Part shown: positions 12,196-24,682 of the stretch, in pieces
Layout: the number at the start of each line of letters is the position of its first letter
Numbering within the stretch: the first letter of the stretch is position 1
Translations under genes and position numbers: made by a program
Origin: Mesaphorura yosii
Lineage: Eukaryota > Arthropoda > Collembola > Poduromorpha > Tullbergiidae
NCBI GenBank assembly: GCA_009869945.1
Contig: WIXG01000002.1
Coordinates: 620,001-684,000, forward strand
DNA length: 64,000 nucleotides
Reading direction: 5' to 3'
Notes under the pieces: generated by a model
The model's input: the letters and a program-made list of their open reading frames with translations, nothing else
What the model was told of the DNA's origin: nothing
Database searches by the model: none

Positions 12196-13318
12196 TCAGT
12201 CTTCATGCTGCACAGCTTTGGGACGGAAAAAGTCAATTTTCCCAAATTTCCAGTCATGATCTGGTTGGCCTCGTTGTCCGTTCGCTCTTGGAGTGATTGC
12301 TGCTTGGCTGGCAGTAAATACCTTTCCATCAAGTCTGAACACAGGTTAGGAGATTAGGTAACAATTTGTTATGTCCTGGTAATTTGCGTTGTTCATAGCT
12401 GTTGCAACTTTAAATTACAAACCTGCAACCGGCGCCTGCGAAAGGCACAAATCCGTTGAGCTCTGTTGATGCTTCGGTCCCAGAATCTGACCGCACATCT
12501 TGCGACTCGGTCTTCTTTTGTTTCTTCGGTTCGACGTATCCCACAGGCGGTGCAAAATCAACCTACAATTTAGATTTTAAGTTAGACCAGCATTCGTCAT
12601 TTAACTTAGATGCGACTGACTTCTGGTGGCGACCTACCTTCATATCACATTCAATGCAACAAACAGCAGGTTGTGGCTGTGTTTCTAAAACTCGTAGCTC
12701 GTACAAATGATCGTTGTAAGTTATTCCGATTACATCCCCCGTAGTCAATGTGGCAAAATAGCGAAGAGAGTTCTCCAGCATAGCTTTTGGATTTGAAATT
12801 TCCAGAAAATCGACAGATTGAGGTTCGAACTTTGCGTAAGTGGCGGTGCGAAGAGTGGCACTGGTAAATCGAACGAAGTCACCTTCTTGTAGCCCAAGAT
12901 TCTTCATCATCTGGACAAGCATGGTATTAATTCAAGCGAACGGTCAATGTATTCGGTCTGTCGTCAATCTTACCCATCTCGGAGCATAGCATCGACCCTC
13001 GGGAGCGATGAATTCTAAAACCCCACCGTACGAATCGCGTCCATTTTGCACATTGGTAACATGAAACAGCATTGGGTACGTAATATTGAGTCGTGTCAAC
13101 TGGCTCAGAATCGATGGTGGAAGAATAACTGGGTTGTCAAAAATCGTAAATAAATATCGCAATGTTCCATGGCAAACATGTACCTCAGTTACAGCATTTT
13201 ACTTACATTTGCCTCCGCTGTCGAGATTAGCGGCCGTGTCTGGTCCATTTGCTCCTGACAGCGACGAATAACATCGGAGTAAAGCGTCCAGGGGTTCCGA
13301 GTGGCCATGTGGGAACAT
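12196..13318 (-). CDS. UFD1: UFD1, ubiquitin recognition factor of the p97/Cdc48 complex
   Basis: Five exons (13318-13207, 13128-12974, 12910-12638, 12562-12423, 12334-12196) give 272 residues with consistent phases. Family blocks include [84 protein letters not shown] and [18 protein letters not shown]; the C-terminal block GAGCRLDGK is followed by [12 protein letters not shown]1 with NPL4 recruits p97 to ubiquitylated proteins, for example in ER-associated degradation. The N-terminus is short and diverged: [13 protein letters not shown] replaces the usual phenylalanine-rich start, and the first domain segment is poorly conserved. Length is a little below the human protein (307). Confidence 0.93.
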
Positions 13319-15581
13319 TTCACCAGCAACAAAATGAAACTGTGTAATGAGAAAATGGCAATTAGTACATACTGATACTGACTGGCCAAACGGTTGAATT
13401 GGAATTAAGGGTGAGCAAAGTCCCACTTGCCCGCTGTGCGTTCTATTGAACAATGTAACCTATGTTGTGCTGGTGAACACAACACAACCTATCCTATCCC
13501 ATGCAGTCCCGTATGTGCTGGGACTTAGAATTTTCTGCTCACGCTTAATTCCAATCCAACCAGCCAAGGCCCTGCCTATTTATACATACGGATTCGTTTC
13601 AAAATAGGAGTCTGTCACTAATTTGCGGAATAAAACTGTGAAGTCATTAAAAGTATTGAAAGAAAGAAATGAGAATCAAATGCCTAAAACTGTACCATTT
13701 TTAATTGTGACAGGTGCCCAGCTCTAGCAGGTAGATACGTCAGCTAATTATGTGAGAATAGTTTCCGTTGTCAATTTGCTCTAGTATTCAACAACTTACA
13801 ATAATGTTGCACACTAATTAAATTAATGAAACTTTTTGAAACTTTATTCCAGTATTAATTACAAAACTGCTTCGTGGAGTGGAAAAAGTTGCAAGTTCAT
13901 TGCAAGTGCTACTGACTTTGGATGAAAGATCTCCGAATCTCGCGGTCTGTTTGTGTTGAAACAAAGATCAATCCGAATCTCAAATCTCAAATGTTTGCCT
14001 AGTTTGTCAGTTGCAAGATTCTCAAGTTAATTTTTGGAAATTACGGTTTAGTACGGAGATCTCGATACTGAAATCTGCATGTTTTGGTGAGCGAGTCAGA
14101 TTAGTCAAAATAAGCAATAAGCCCACGAGTATAAGTCACAAGGTGAGGTTCTTTCCTGTATTCTCGCAGAAAATTTAATACTTACCCGAATCTTTTTGTT
14201 TCTCATATCTCGAGTCTGTTTCTTGTGCCGTCGATCGCATGGGAAGCCAAAACAAGGAGCCGTAATGAGGAGCTAGCTGGTTAATTTAATTTATTGGGCT
14301 GAATGTGCGGCAACAATCAACATTCCTTGAGAATAAAAAAAGTCTAACGAATTGTTTCATCATTCCATTTTAGTTCTAAATTAAGTTAGTTTATTCTATG
14401 AATTGAGGAAAATTCCAGGTAATTGGTTCATTTAAAGAAAAGAAATATGTGAAACTTGAAAATAACATTTCAATTCGCACTCGTGCTTCGAGCGGATGAT
14501 TGATTGGCCAATTTTTTTCGAAATAAATCTTAGAATCCTAGGACATTCGAGACAAATGAGTAAAATGACAATGCTAATGTAACATCTAGCTAGATGAGGC
14601 GTGTGACGTGTGGAAAGTTACAGGTAGCGAATATACTTTAAAGTTTTCCCCCACAATAAAAGTAGCTTGAGGAAGAAACTTCAGAAAGGCACTTAAGAAA
14701 CACATTTTCTGTCAACGGAAGTCTGAAGTAAGTAGTTTCTTTTACTTCTAGAAAAACAATCATTTCTCATTCAATTGTAACCCGAATGACTGACACCTCT
14801 GTAAAGTATCCGATCCTCGCCTTGCTTTAATCAAAGATATGGTGAATTTGAATACAAAAATCTGAGCAAGCTTCTCTGTCAGCTTCTTTCTACAACATGT
14901 ACGTTAACCACTCACAGGTGTACAAAAGATGAAGGAGCTCTTTCTCCGGTGGTTCTGGCTCCTGACTCCAAAACTGCAGGTTAAAGGAAGGAGCACTCGT
15001 AGCATTCAGAACAAGTAAAAAGGAAGAAAGTCGAGAGTGAACTCCTCATTTTCAGTTTGTTGACTGAAAGAGACGCATGCAGAGAGTCGGTATATTTTCT
15101 CCGGATGCGAATCATCTCAACTTTAGTCCCAGTCTAGCACCAAACCTGTCCCGAAACGTACACGCCACATGCATCACGCACTGAATCTGAGAATTTACTC
15201 TCCCTAGTTTTATCTGTAAACAAAACTGTGCTGTGCTTTCAATTTCCGTTGAAAATAGAAAATAGAAGTGTGAAACAAAACTGTTCGGCCGTAGTCAAAG
15301 TCAATTAAAAGTTTAAATGAGAGAAGGGAGGTTGTGAAACGTGAAATTTTAAAGCCTGATCATCGACGTAAGTAAACGAGAACATCGAGAAGGATTGTGA
15401 TCGTGAGACTCGTGAGACCTACGGTACAATAAATGTAGTGATAAGCTGAAACAAAATACCTGAAACTTGAACCTGAACCACCGAACCCAAAGCGGAATCG
15501 TGCTTTCTATTTTCTACTATTTTTTAATCTGTCCTTCTATTTCTGGTTGCGTTGCGTTAACAAAGACGGGAAACGTGAGAC
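13319..15581. other. Divergent intergenic region, UFD1 / GPCR
   Basis: Head-to-head spacer of about 2.3 kb that should carry the UFD1 promoter and the GPCR promoter and 5'UTR. No long open frame, RNA gene or repeat was recognised. Confidence 0.4.
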
Positions 15582-18500
15582 ATGGCGGATCTTGATCTCA
15601 ACATCCAAGTGCTGTTCATGAACAGCACTTTCGAGAACCTCACCCTCAACGACTACCCGACGCAGTTGTTCACGTACATCTACGACCAACCAGTCAATGC
15701 CATTTTGATATCAACTTACATTCCACTCTTCTTGATTGCTCTGCTCAGTAATACGCTGATAATCCTCGTAGTCACAAGATACCGGTACCTGCGTAGGTAA
15801 GCTGGCGTTACGGGGGCCCTTTCTTGGAAAGGGTTAAAGTTTTGTTAATCACTATAATCACACACTCCGATCTCGAATCTCTTCCGTAAAGCTCGCGGCT
15901 GTTAACCCGAGGTCAATGCTCATCTACTAATTAGATAAACAATGAAAGGCAACGACGTGCGGATGACGAAATCGTTTTCTGAGCTAATGAAATCGTGTGG
16001 GATCGTCAGATTAGATTTCGAACTTGGTTGAGAGACGGAGAAAGCAATAATAATTATATCCTTTATGCTTCTTTCGTTCTTTCTTTCTCTTTAATTAACT
16101 TATTGAGTTGGACTCTGATAAACTAATCGTTTTTGGAACGCTAATAAACACATTCGTAAACAATTTTGCAATAAATAAATATTATTATTTGTAACTTTGT
16201 ATGGATGCAACCCGAGAAGAGCTACCCAATTTCGGAGTTATCATGTTGTTTGTCAAGGTCCAATCTGTTTCCATGTTCTGTTTTCTACCTAAGACAAAAG
16301 CCAAAGGTATTTTCACTTCCCTGAAAATATGGATAACGGGAAATTGACATTGCGTAGGCGAGTTACGTAAAGTATATAAAGTATATATGGTACTCTCCGT
16401 CACTACTCACATCGTCACATTAATCATGCCTTCTCGCGAAAGTTTGAAGCCGCTCTCAGGCGTTCAAGGGGGTTGTAATTACTTCTTACTTTACGTTTTC
16501 GGTGCCCACGTTCTTTTCCGCAGGCCACCCGACAATAAATGATAATGACAAGTCGCCATTTGCGAGCTCCTCAGTCTTCGGAGTTCGAAGATATGACATA
16601 AAGATAAGCTGAAATTCGTGTGTCAGATCCATTACAGCTAACATAGAATCCAGTTTAATTATTGCGAAACGAAGATTTACTGTTCAGTAGCTTCGAATAA
16701 GACGACCCGCACCCGTGGCTGGAGGTTCTGAATAATATACTCTGTTAATTACACCCCGTGGCTCATTACCACAATTTCACCCTTTCCTGAAATGTGGTGT
16801 TTTAAAGTTTTAATTCTTTAGAAGTTTATCAATACATTAGAATTAATAATATGGACAATGTACGAACCTCTGCGACGCAACCTTCGGCTCACTTCTCCAA
16901 CCAACGCAGTGAAGACGACATAGATTATCCACACCCATAATTAAAGTGAAATATGCACTGCTCGAAAATGACAATTATCTCATTCCACACGAAAACATTT
17001 AATTCCTTTTTCTTGATCTTTGAAACTTTAGCGTAAGGATTTCGGAAGAAATGCACGCCATACCCCACGCGCCACTTCCGAAGAAGCACACTAATTAACA
17101 GCTCAGGTTGACATGAATGGTCAATTTTTCCTGAAGTGAGACCTCAAACGCAACTTTTCCTGCTCAAAATTAACGACTTTGGGTTATAAATTTTAGAGCG
17201 TCATTCATTCTGAAAATCTTTACCACGCGCACAAGCATTGGTTTCATTGAAAATTTGCCTGGCATGAGTATCCCCACATAAATTCGCAGCACTCTCCTCC
17301 CGCTGTGAAATTGTTCTTGACGTAATTAATTTTTAATCAGCGCAGTCAAAAGTTTCAACTTTCTTGGCGTGAGTGCCGGTAATTTTATACGCTCTTCTAA
17401 AATTCTGAAGCACACTCTGTCATGTTCTGAGTCAATAAAGATTAAAGGGTTTAATTTTGTAAAGAAATGTTTCCACGCTCGTATCTCTTCTCACACGCTA
17501 CGACGCAGCAGTGAAGACAAGGTCGGCCAAGACCAAACGTCTTTGTAAATTTTATGGCCAACTCATTCATGCTAGACATGATATCGTGATGCGACTTAAG
17601 AAAACACGCTAAGTAAATAAACGCGGTCCCTAAATTTAGCAAGTTGAAACTTTCCTGGCGTCCTCGACTCAGCCAACTATGCAAAAGTAAATTTAGACAT
17701 GCTCGGCCGCGGAATTTGTTCTGCTTGTTAGGTCTTAGGCTCCAAGATCTGTCACATGTAAATAATTTTTGCGTCTTCAAATCTTTGCTACTTGAGTATA
17801 CTAACAGAGTTGGACGTTGATTTTTGCGATCAGGTCACAAAGAAGAATATAAGAGGATTTTCAATCTAGGAGTCAAGGTCTTGTGTTTACTTTCCCGAGA
17901 ATTAATCTATTCCTGGCTAATAAATTGCAAAATTGATCATTCTTCAATAATAAGACGAAACGGGGGGCTGCAGTGCTTTGGTGCATGCGATGCGACGGGT
18001 TCCTGTTCAAATTAAAGTAAACATAAATTGCCATAAACAAAAGGAGTCAGGTGCTCTTTCTATTCTGAGCAAAAATTTCTGCCTGGCTGGCCAGACCTGA
18101 TCTCTCCTGACAAAACCGTCTTTCAAAACATGAGTAATTTGCCATGTACCTCTACAACTCACTCTCCTGTCAATGCTCCTCCTGCGGAAAGATGAAGTGT
18201 AGCAGCAAGTTTAAAAGAAAAGAAGGTTTCCGCGGGTGCGGCTTCGTGTTGATGAGACAGCCGAAACAAACCCAGAGTCACAAAAATAGGGTCCCAGATT
18301 TTGTGGTGATGATCCGGGCCACTGCCACCGGTTCATGCTTTCCGTATTAACGCAAGCTGAATTCTGAGAAATGCTGGAATCAAATTGAACAGACGCATAA
18401 CAAAATTTGCAGGTATGGTGAGATTAGATTCACGTTCCGCATGCCCTACTTTGCTATGTTTGAAGAAAATCTTCAGATAATCGAATCTTTTCACAGATCT

Positions 18501-21500
18501 CTGCTTACTTTTTTTCATTCTTCGTCTCTTGAATGTCAGTCACGTGCTGTCACAGCGAAAATCTTGTCTTCGTGCTATTAAATGAAAGGACGGAAAATTT
18601 GAAACAAAGAACCTACGCCATGCCGGGTTCGCGGAAATTGATAAAGAAAATTGCTTGCGCTCGTTCACGACTGCGAGCGCGAGGCTACAAACACTTTCAC
18701 GACGATTCTTCATCCGAGTCCAGCTATTCCTGCTGGCAATTTGCATTTTAATGAATGACGACCTTCACAAATTGATGGCAACCGCCAAACACATGCGTGC
18801 ACTCCTTTTAATCAGATGTTTCTTGTTTTCCCTCTTACAGCGTCACAAACTACTTTTTGGTCAACTTGTCCGTGGCTGATCTCCTCGTGACTCTGATCTG
18901 CATGCCTGTCGCCGTTGGACAGGCCGTCCATTCGCTCTGGCTTTATGGCGAAGTCATGTGCAAACTGTCATTCTACCTTCAAGGTAAGTCTGACAAAGCT
19001 CCTTTAATGCAACGTAATCCCTTCACTTTCGCTGACTGTGGACAGAACAGGAGAAAGTAAGTTCTAAATCTGCAGACAGAACTTGTGACTGTGACAATTG
19101 AGGACGGCAATTAGGAAAGTCGGAATTAATTTAACGAGCAAGCCACAAGAAACACGCACTGTCGCACTTGCATCGTGGAGACCGAGGCAATCAGACAATG
19201 CCTTAGAAGCTAAATAAAATGTAGGCAAAGACATGAAAAAGCAATAATCCAAAGTTAATACTGTTAACAATAAAAACACCTGCTTGCTGAACCAGCACCT
19301 CTTTGTTGAGAGAAAAGAATGGCGATCCTTTATTGGACGTTATTGAACTTCAGCCGACTGCAACGAAACATGCTTCGAGTCTGGAGCAGCTTCATTTGTT
19401 CCGCCTTTATTAGGCCGGAGTTATTTCTATACTTTCGACTTCCGAGTTTTCCACATTGAATATAATGACGTTTGAAGAACTTCGCCCAATTATTGAAAGT
19501 GTTTTCAATTATAGCGATTCGAATCTCACTATAATTATAGGGCGAAAGAAATGCAAGCGTCAAATCGCATGTGACAATGACTCGACTCTTCATATCCTGA
19601 CTCTGACTCGAATCGCTTTATTATTAGGAGTTTTAGTGTGTATTCGTATAGGAAAAGTCTGCTTTCTTGTTATATTGTCTCAAACACGCGCTTGATATGT
19701 AAAACTTCAGTGCGAAAATCAATAGTCCATTGTTTCCGAATCAAAAGCGTTTTCCATCATGGCCACGTCATGGTGCAAATCCAAGGGCAGACATAGGCTT
19801 GCAATATTTCAAATGTAATTCCACTGCGTCTTCCACTAGTTCGACTAAATTCTAAGAGTGAATTAAAGCGACCAGATTCATTTAGTAAATTAAAATTTCA
19901 TTCATAATATTCCATAAAGCATAGCTGAAATACAGGGAATCTACCGTCTTACCTAGATATTCACCGAGGAAAAAGCCAGGTTGGCAATGTCGAAATCTGA
20001 AATACGGGCCCGTGTCGCGGAATTCGCTCAATTTTGTTGAACTTGACCGCTGAAGTTATTTATGTTACAAATTATGAAACAAGCATGACACGAGTTGTTG
20101 ACGCTGTTGAGTAACAGAATCAATTAATTAAAGCAAACCTTGACAGTCTTTGTCTGATATCTCTCAATTCTTTTTCCTTAACGGTAGTGTGCTGCGTTTT
20201 AGCCATTGCCTATACTACCTTTGACGTGGGACCGAAAGTGGATTACCATTTGCCAACTTACAGTATATAAAAAAATGGATCATACCCCTCAAAAATTTTA
20301 AATTATTTCACAATATCTCCGCCAATGCTCAATCAATTTACACAAAACTTCTCGTGCGTATCACTTGCAATGTATTACGTCTAACAAAATACTTTCACCG
20401 TGCCAAAACGATTAATACAAGCAGACCACACATCAGATATAATTTCGCCCGTTAAAAAATTAACATACCTTTCGATGAAGTTGTGGCAAGGTGAAGCCGT
20501 AATTTGAGCGCTGGGAACATTTCATTGGATTTCGTACATTACTCACGGAATTATCGAGCTAATATTGAAATTTTTGGAGGGGTATGATCAATTTTTTTAT
20601 ATACTGTAGATGAAGAGAAAGCAGAAGTAACCCTGGCACGTGTGCTGCCGCTACGTCGATAATTCGGATGGGCTTAGGTATTTAATTAGCATTTACGAGT
20701 TTAAAAAGTAAATAGTGCAGTCTTCCTAGGACGCACCTAATTGTAACTAAATAAAAGTGGCATTTGGATCAATATTTACTTTGCGAAACGAAAATTCCCA
20801 TTTCTGCTATTTACACTTGCTAACGGCTGTAACCATTCTTTATCTTTCCTTTCGTTTAGGTGTGGCAGTGAGCGCCGGCGTCTTCACGATAACAGCAGTC
20901 TCAATTGAAAGGTGTCTGGCAATTCGGCATCCCATGTCGAGGAAAATATTCAACAGAAGAACGACCAGAAAGGCAAGTGAATTAAATTACGGGACGAATG
21001 TGGAAGAGAAAGCATGCGGTTTTATTTGCTAGAAATGATGATGATGAAATTGGAGGACGCGAAACGTTATGTGATGCGATTCTTTTGCATAATTGCCATC
21101 GATGCATCATTATCGTCTTCTTCTGCATTACACTGCACTATGTTATGTTATGACACGTTTTGTATTCAGACTCCGCTTCAATTTCATCATATGAAAATGG
21201 AGATTTATTGTTCCATTTCATTTCTCTTAATATTAGGTGATTCTCGCCGTGTGGAGCGTGTCACTTTTCCTCTTTGCTCCCCTGCTGCTCATCAGAAAGA
21301 CAGTACAACTAACCATAAATGGTTCTTCGTTCGAGTTTTGCATTGAGGTACGGAAAACTACCAAAACTAACATCCGGCTTATTGAATTCTGTGACACGAA
21401 GCACTTTGAGAGCCTTGCCGTACAGTACATTGCTGGAAGCAATTTGTAAATATGGCACGGGCAGCCGAGCTCTTGCGATATCCTATTCTAAAGTGAGTCT

Positions 21501-23864
21501 ATTAATATTCTTGGCACGCAGAGCTGGCCGGACAATCTTTCCCGTAAATCATTTGGAAGCTTCTGCTTCGTTGTCGTGTATGCGATTCCAGGATTTATCG
21601 TCGTCCTTGGTAAGAATTCGAATCAAGCTTATTCTGTATACACACCCTCGGCTTAAAATTGAGCGTTGTTTCCTTTTACAACCAGAGCAACTTGCACAAT
21701 TTAAGAATTTAGAGAGCTCATTCTCATTCATGCTTTCTTTATTGTCTCTTGCAGCTTACTCACTCATGGGCTTAAGGCTTTGTTCGCGAAATCTCCTGCC
21801 CGAATACCAGCTCAGCCATGGCGGTGGGAGTCCAACTGGATTCAGCCTAACTCAGGCTGACTCCTCCGGCAACTCTGCATGGCAGGTGAGTAAAGGAGTC
21901 TCGAGCCTGTAGCAGCCTTTCGCTGCGTCAACCTACTCGTACGACGACGTTGACCTCGAAACGTGACAGATTGAATTGCACTATAAATAGACCAGACACT
22001 ATCGCCCAACAGAATCAGCAAGCTCCTCAAATTTCGCGAGTAGGGGCAGATCAGTTACATTTCGCCTACGTGAGCGAGAATGTCCTCTGCATTTGTGCCT
22101 GAGATTGCGGTGACAGATGGGATAGGCTTCCAGTAATAATTAAATTCTGACAAGCCAATCTCGCAGACTCGCACATGAAACCATCCTTTAATTAGAGATG
22201 TCAAAGGCAGACAGATGAAATTGAATAAGTGGAAATTCGACTGCGATAACGGAATTTCATGTTTTGAAATGGTGGTATGGTGTTTAGTATGCTTATTCGA
22301 TTGCTTTGCCTTGAATTTCAGGTGTCATCAGCTGGTGGGCGACTAATTCGTGAGAGAAGACGAGTTGCGAAAATTCTATTAGTGCTAGGTAAAGTCTCTC
22401 GTGGAAAGGCAAATTAAGGCATAATTTGATTATGACATTGGTCTCACCCTTTATCTTTTGCAGCCTTGGTGTTTGCTTTCTGCTGGTTCCCATACAGCGT
22501 GCTGAGCCTGATCCTCGACCTCAAATCTAAATCTCAGGCCGAAATTGATCCTGATTTTGCTAAAGTGACCGCAGAAATTGATAACGATGACATTGTCGAA
22601 ATTGCGTCCTTTCTGCTCCCGTTTGCTCTTCTGCTTGGACACGTTAATTCAGCTGTAAATCCTCTTTTATGCTGCCTGCTCAGCAAGAACTTTCGACGCA
22701 GTGTCGCTGAGATGATTCGCCATCCGACAAGAGCGGCAAGAAGCAGACCGCATTGCAAGGTAAGCTACGAAACATTCCATTGCACTTACTTTCCAGGAGA
22801 CGAGGCCGCGGCGTGGCCTTGGCGATTTACTGCTTCTCAGAAACTTAGACAGCACAAAGTGCAGCATTTTCAAGATAAACATCGCATTGAGAAGTTCAGG
22901 AAAGGTTTCTATCTCTTGAGACGGTACAGGAAGAAAAATTAGGCCATCAATCTAAGTGACAATGATACCACTTCCTACATTAATTTCTAATTTCTTCAAT
23001 CTCTTTCGTATCACTCGTTTCTGTTAAATTGAAAAAGTTCTGATCTGCAAACATCAACTTTTTCCATTACAAAATCTCAACATGTTGGTTTCCTTGTCTG
23101 ACTGGCAGCACGCTTCTCGGAATTCATGGATTGCATTGCAGAAAATTTTGCGCTTTGAGCAAGTTGCAGAGAAAATATCTCATCATCACAACTTCGAAGC
23201 GCTAGTAATTGTACGGGTTATATAATTAGTGTGTGTCTGCGTTTTTTTTTAGATCCGCATGAACTTTCGGAGGGACACGCCGGACTCTCGTGACAAGTAC
23301 AACAGCAGGGACCAAGTGAACAGCAACCGCCCAAGAAATCACCACGCGCCAGAACCACCGCCGCCACAACCTTCCGAATCTCACGACTCGCACAGCGGCG
23401 GCCCAAGCAACCTGAGCAATCGTGTGGCAAACGATATTGCTAAAGTTCCTGCATGCGACCCGAACATTCCGCTCACTGTGCTTGTTGCTTGCGTTCCGTA
23501 CATCAATCAGGAGTCGTCCATCGTGTCCTCCCCAACTTCAAGCGGGTACGGATCGCTCCCTCATTCTGCCGACACGCTCGCAATCGCACACTTCAGGAAA
23601 GACAGTGGACACGTCAGCGTTCAATCCACTTCTTGCCAGCAGCAGCGACAGTTTGAATCAATCAGCTCTCCCGTGCACCATCGCGGAATATTTGGGTTTG
23701 GATTCACAGCTCGGTCATTCTGTGTGAACCACAAGAAGTCAGCAGAGTGCAAAAGAGTCCAAGTTCCGTCCACGATTTGCGAGGAATCCGACACTAGTCA
23801 GAAGTTGAAAGGACGTCACGTCATTTTCCAAGACACCTGCTTCGGGGAAAGGAATTCGTATTAG
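15582..23864 (+). CDS. Class A (rhodopsin family) neuropeptide-type GPCR
   Basis: Nine exons: 15582-15796, 18841-18983, 20860-20972, 21237-21347, 21522-21609, 21755-21885, 22322-22388, 22464-22759, 23253-23864 (591 residues; phases agree). The N-terminus has sequons (NST, NLT). TM1 is ISTYIPLFLIALLSNTLIIL; TM2 is SVTNYFLVNLSVADLLVTL; C-K before TM3; ECL2 has FCIESWPD; TM6 has FAFCWFPYS; TM7 has GHVNSAVNPLLCCLL. The overall pattern is closest to the orexin/allatotropin/cholecystokinin-like peptide receptors, but I cannot name the ligand. The TM3 motif is ERC and the TM7 motif NPLLC. The 200-residue tail is Ser/Pro-rich. Exon 3 ends at a GC donor (AAG|GCAAGT). Introns 1 and 2 are 3.0 and 1.9 kb and hold no other gene that I can see. 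Confidence 0.88.
20261..20606. mobile_element. MITE-like element with terminal inverted repeats, TA duplication
   Basis: A 346-bp element starts CAGTATATAAAAAAATGGAT and ends with the inverse of nearly the same sequence. The arms match over about 40 bp, continuing through CATACCCCTC and an A/T run. It is flanked by TA on both sides (20259-20260, 20607-20608), as expected for a Tc1/mariner-superfamily insertion. It has no transposase frame, so it is non-autonomous. It lies in intron 2 of the GPCR gene. Confidence 0.85.
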
Positions 23865-23957
23865 TCGGCCATGAGCACGGCTAGGGCGTTTCTCCTTGCG
23901 TAAGTTGGTGTAATGATCTCGTGTACAAACTACGGCATAAAAATGTAAACGACTACG

Positions 23958-23963
23958 AATAAA
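23958..23963 (+). terminator. Polyadenylation signal AATAAA, GPCR gene
   Basis: First AATAAA, about 95 nt after the GPCR stop codon. Confidence 0.55.
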
Positions 23964-24619
23964 TGGGATCATGAGATCTGAATGACATCTCCCTGTCTAA
24001 ATTGGTATTCGGCGTTGCATTACGTAAAGATAATGACGCGCATTATACCGTCTATTTGGAATGTTTATTGTATTTCCAAGCCGTAGGAGTTAACTTCAAA
24101 GTCCAAATTTTTCCGAATTGAAATTTAAGCAGTGCGTCAATGCTGGGAACAGTTTTTTGTTACTCAATCGCTATTTTCTCAATATAATATAGCAAATTCT
24201 GTAATAAAAGAATTTATGTAATAAAAAATATTTTACTCTTCCACACAGAACAAAAAGATTTTTAGCCTTTAGCTCTCTACGCACAGAAATGTCTTCGTCA
24301 TAAGCAGGAGCTGAAACACAAACGCTAGCTGACATCAGTTTGTAATTAGGGTAAAAGGAATTTGCAACGCTGAAGTCAGTGCAGCCGGAACTTTAGGGTT
24401 CTTCAATCTCAAACCTCAAGAATGGTCGCCTTTTTCTAAGCACGCGTGCCAGTGGGTGTCATCACTGTGGAGAAATTTCCCGTCCGATCTTTTATTGATG
24501 CCACCAGTGGGCTTGTGCTGCCTTATCCAAATACTCTTTGATAATGAGCTGCATGCTGTCAGTCGCATGGCGTGAAAGTATATCGAAGAGCCGTGGTGAA
24601 AGCATTCACTTATTCGTAT

Positions 24620-24625
24620 TTTATT
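24620..24625 (-). terminator. Polyadenylation signal AATAAA, DSCC1
   Basis: AATAAA on the minus strand, about 55 nt after the DSCC1 stop codon. Confidence 0.55.
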
Positions 24626-24658
24626 TACACAAGACTCGCAAAAGGCAATTTATATTAC

Positions 24659-24682
24659 ATTATTATTATTACTATTATTATT
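24659..24682. repeat. ATT trinucleotide microsatellite
   Basis: A run of ATT/TTA units broken by one ACT, in the short 3'UTR of DSCC1 and abutting its stop codon. Confidence 0.8.
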
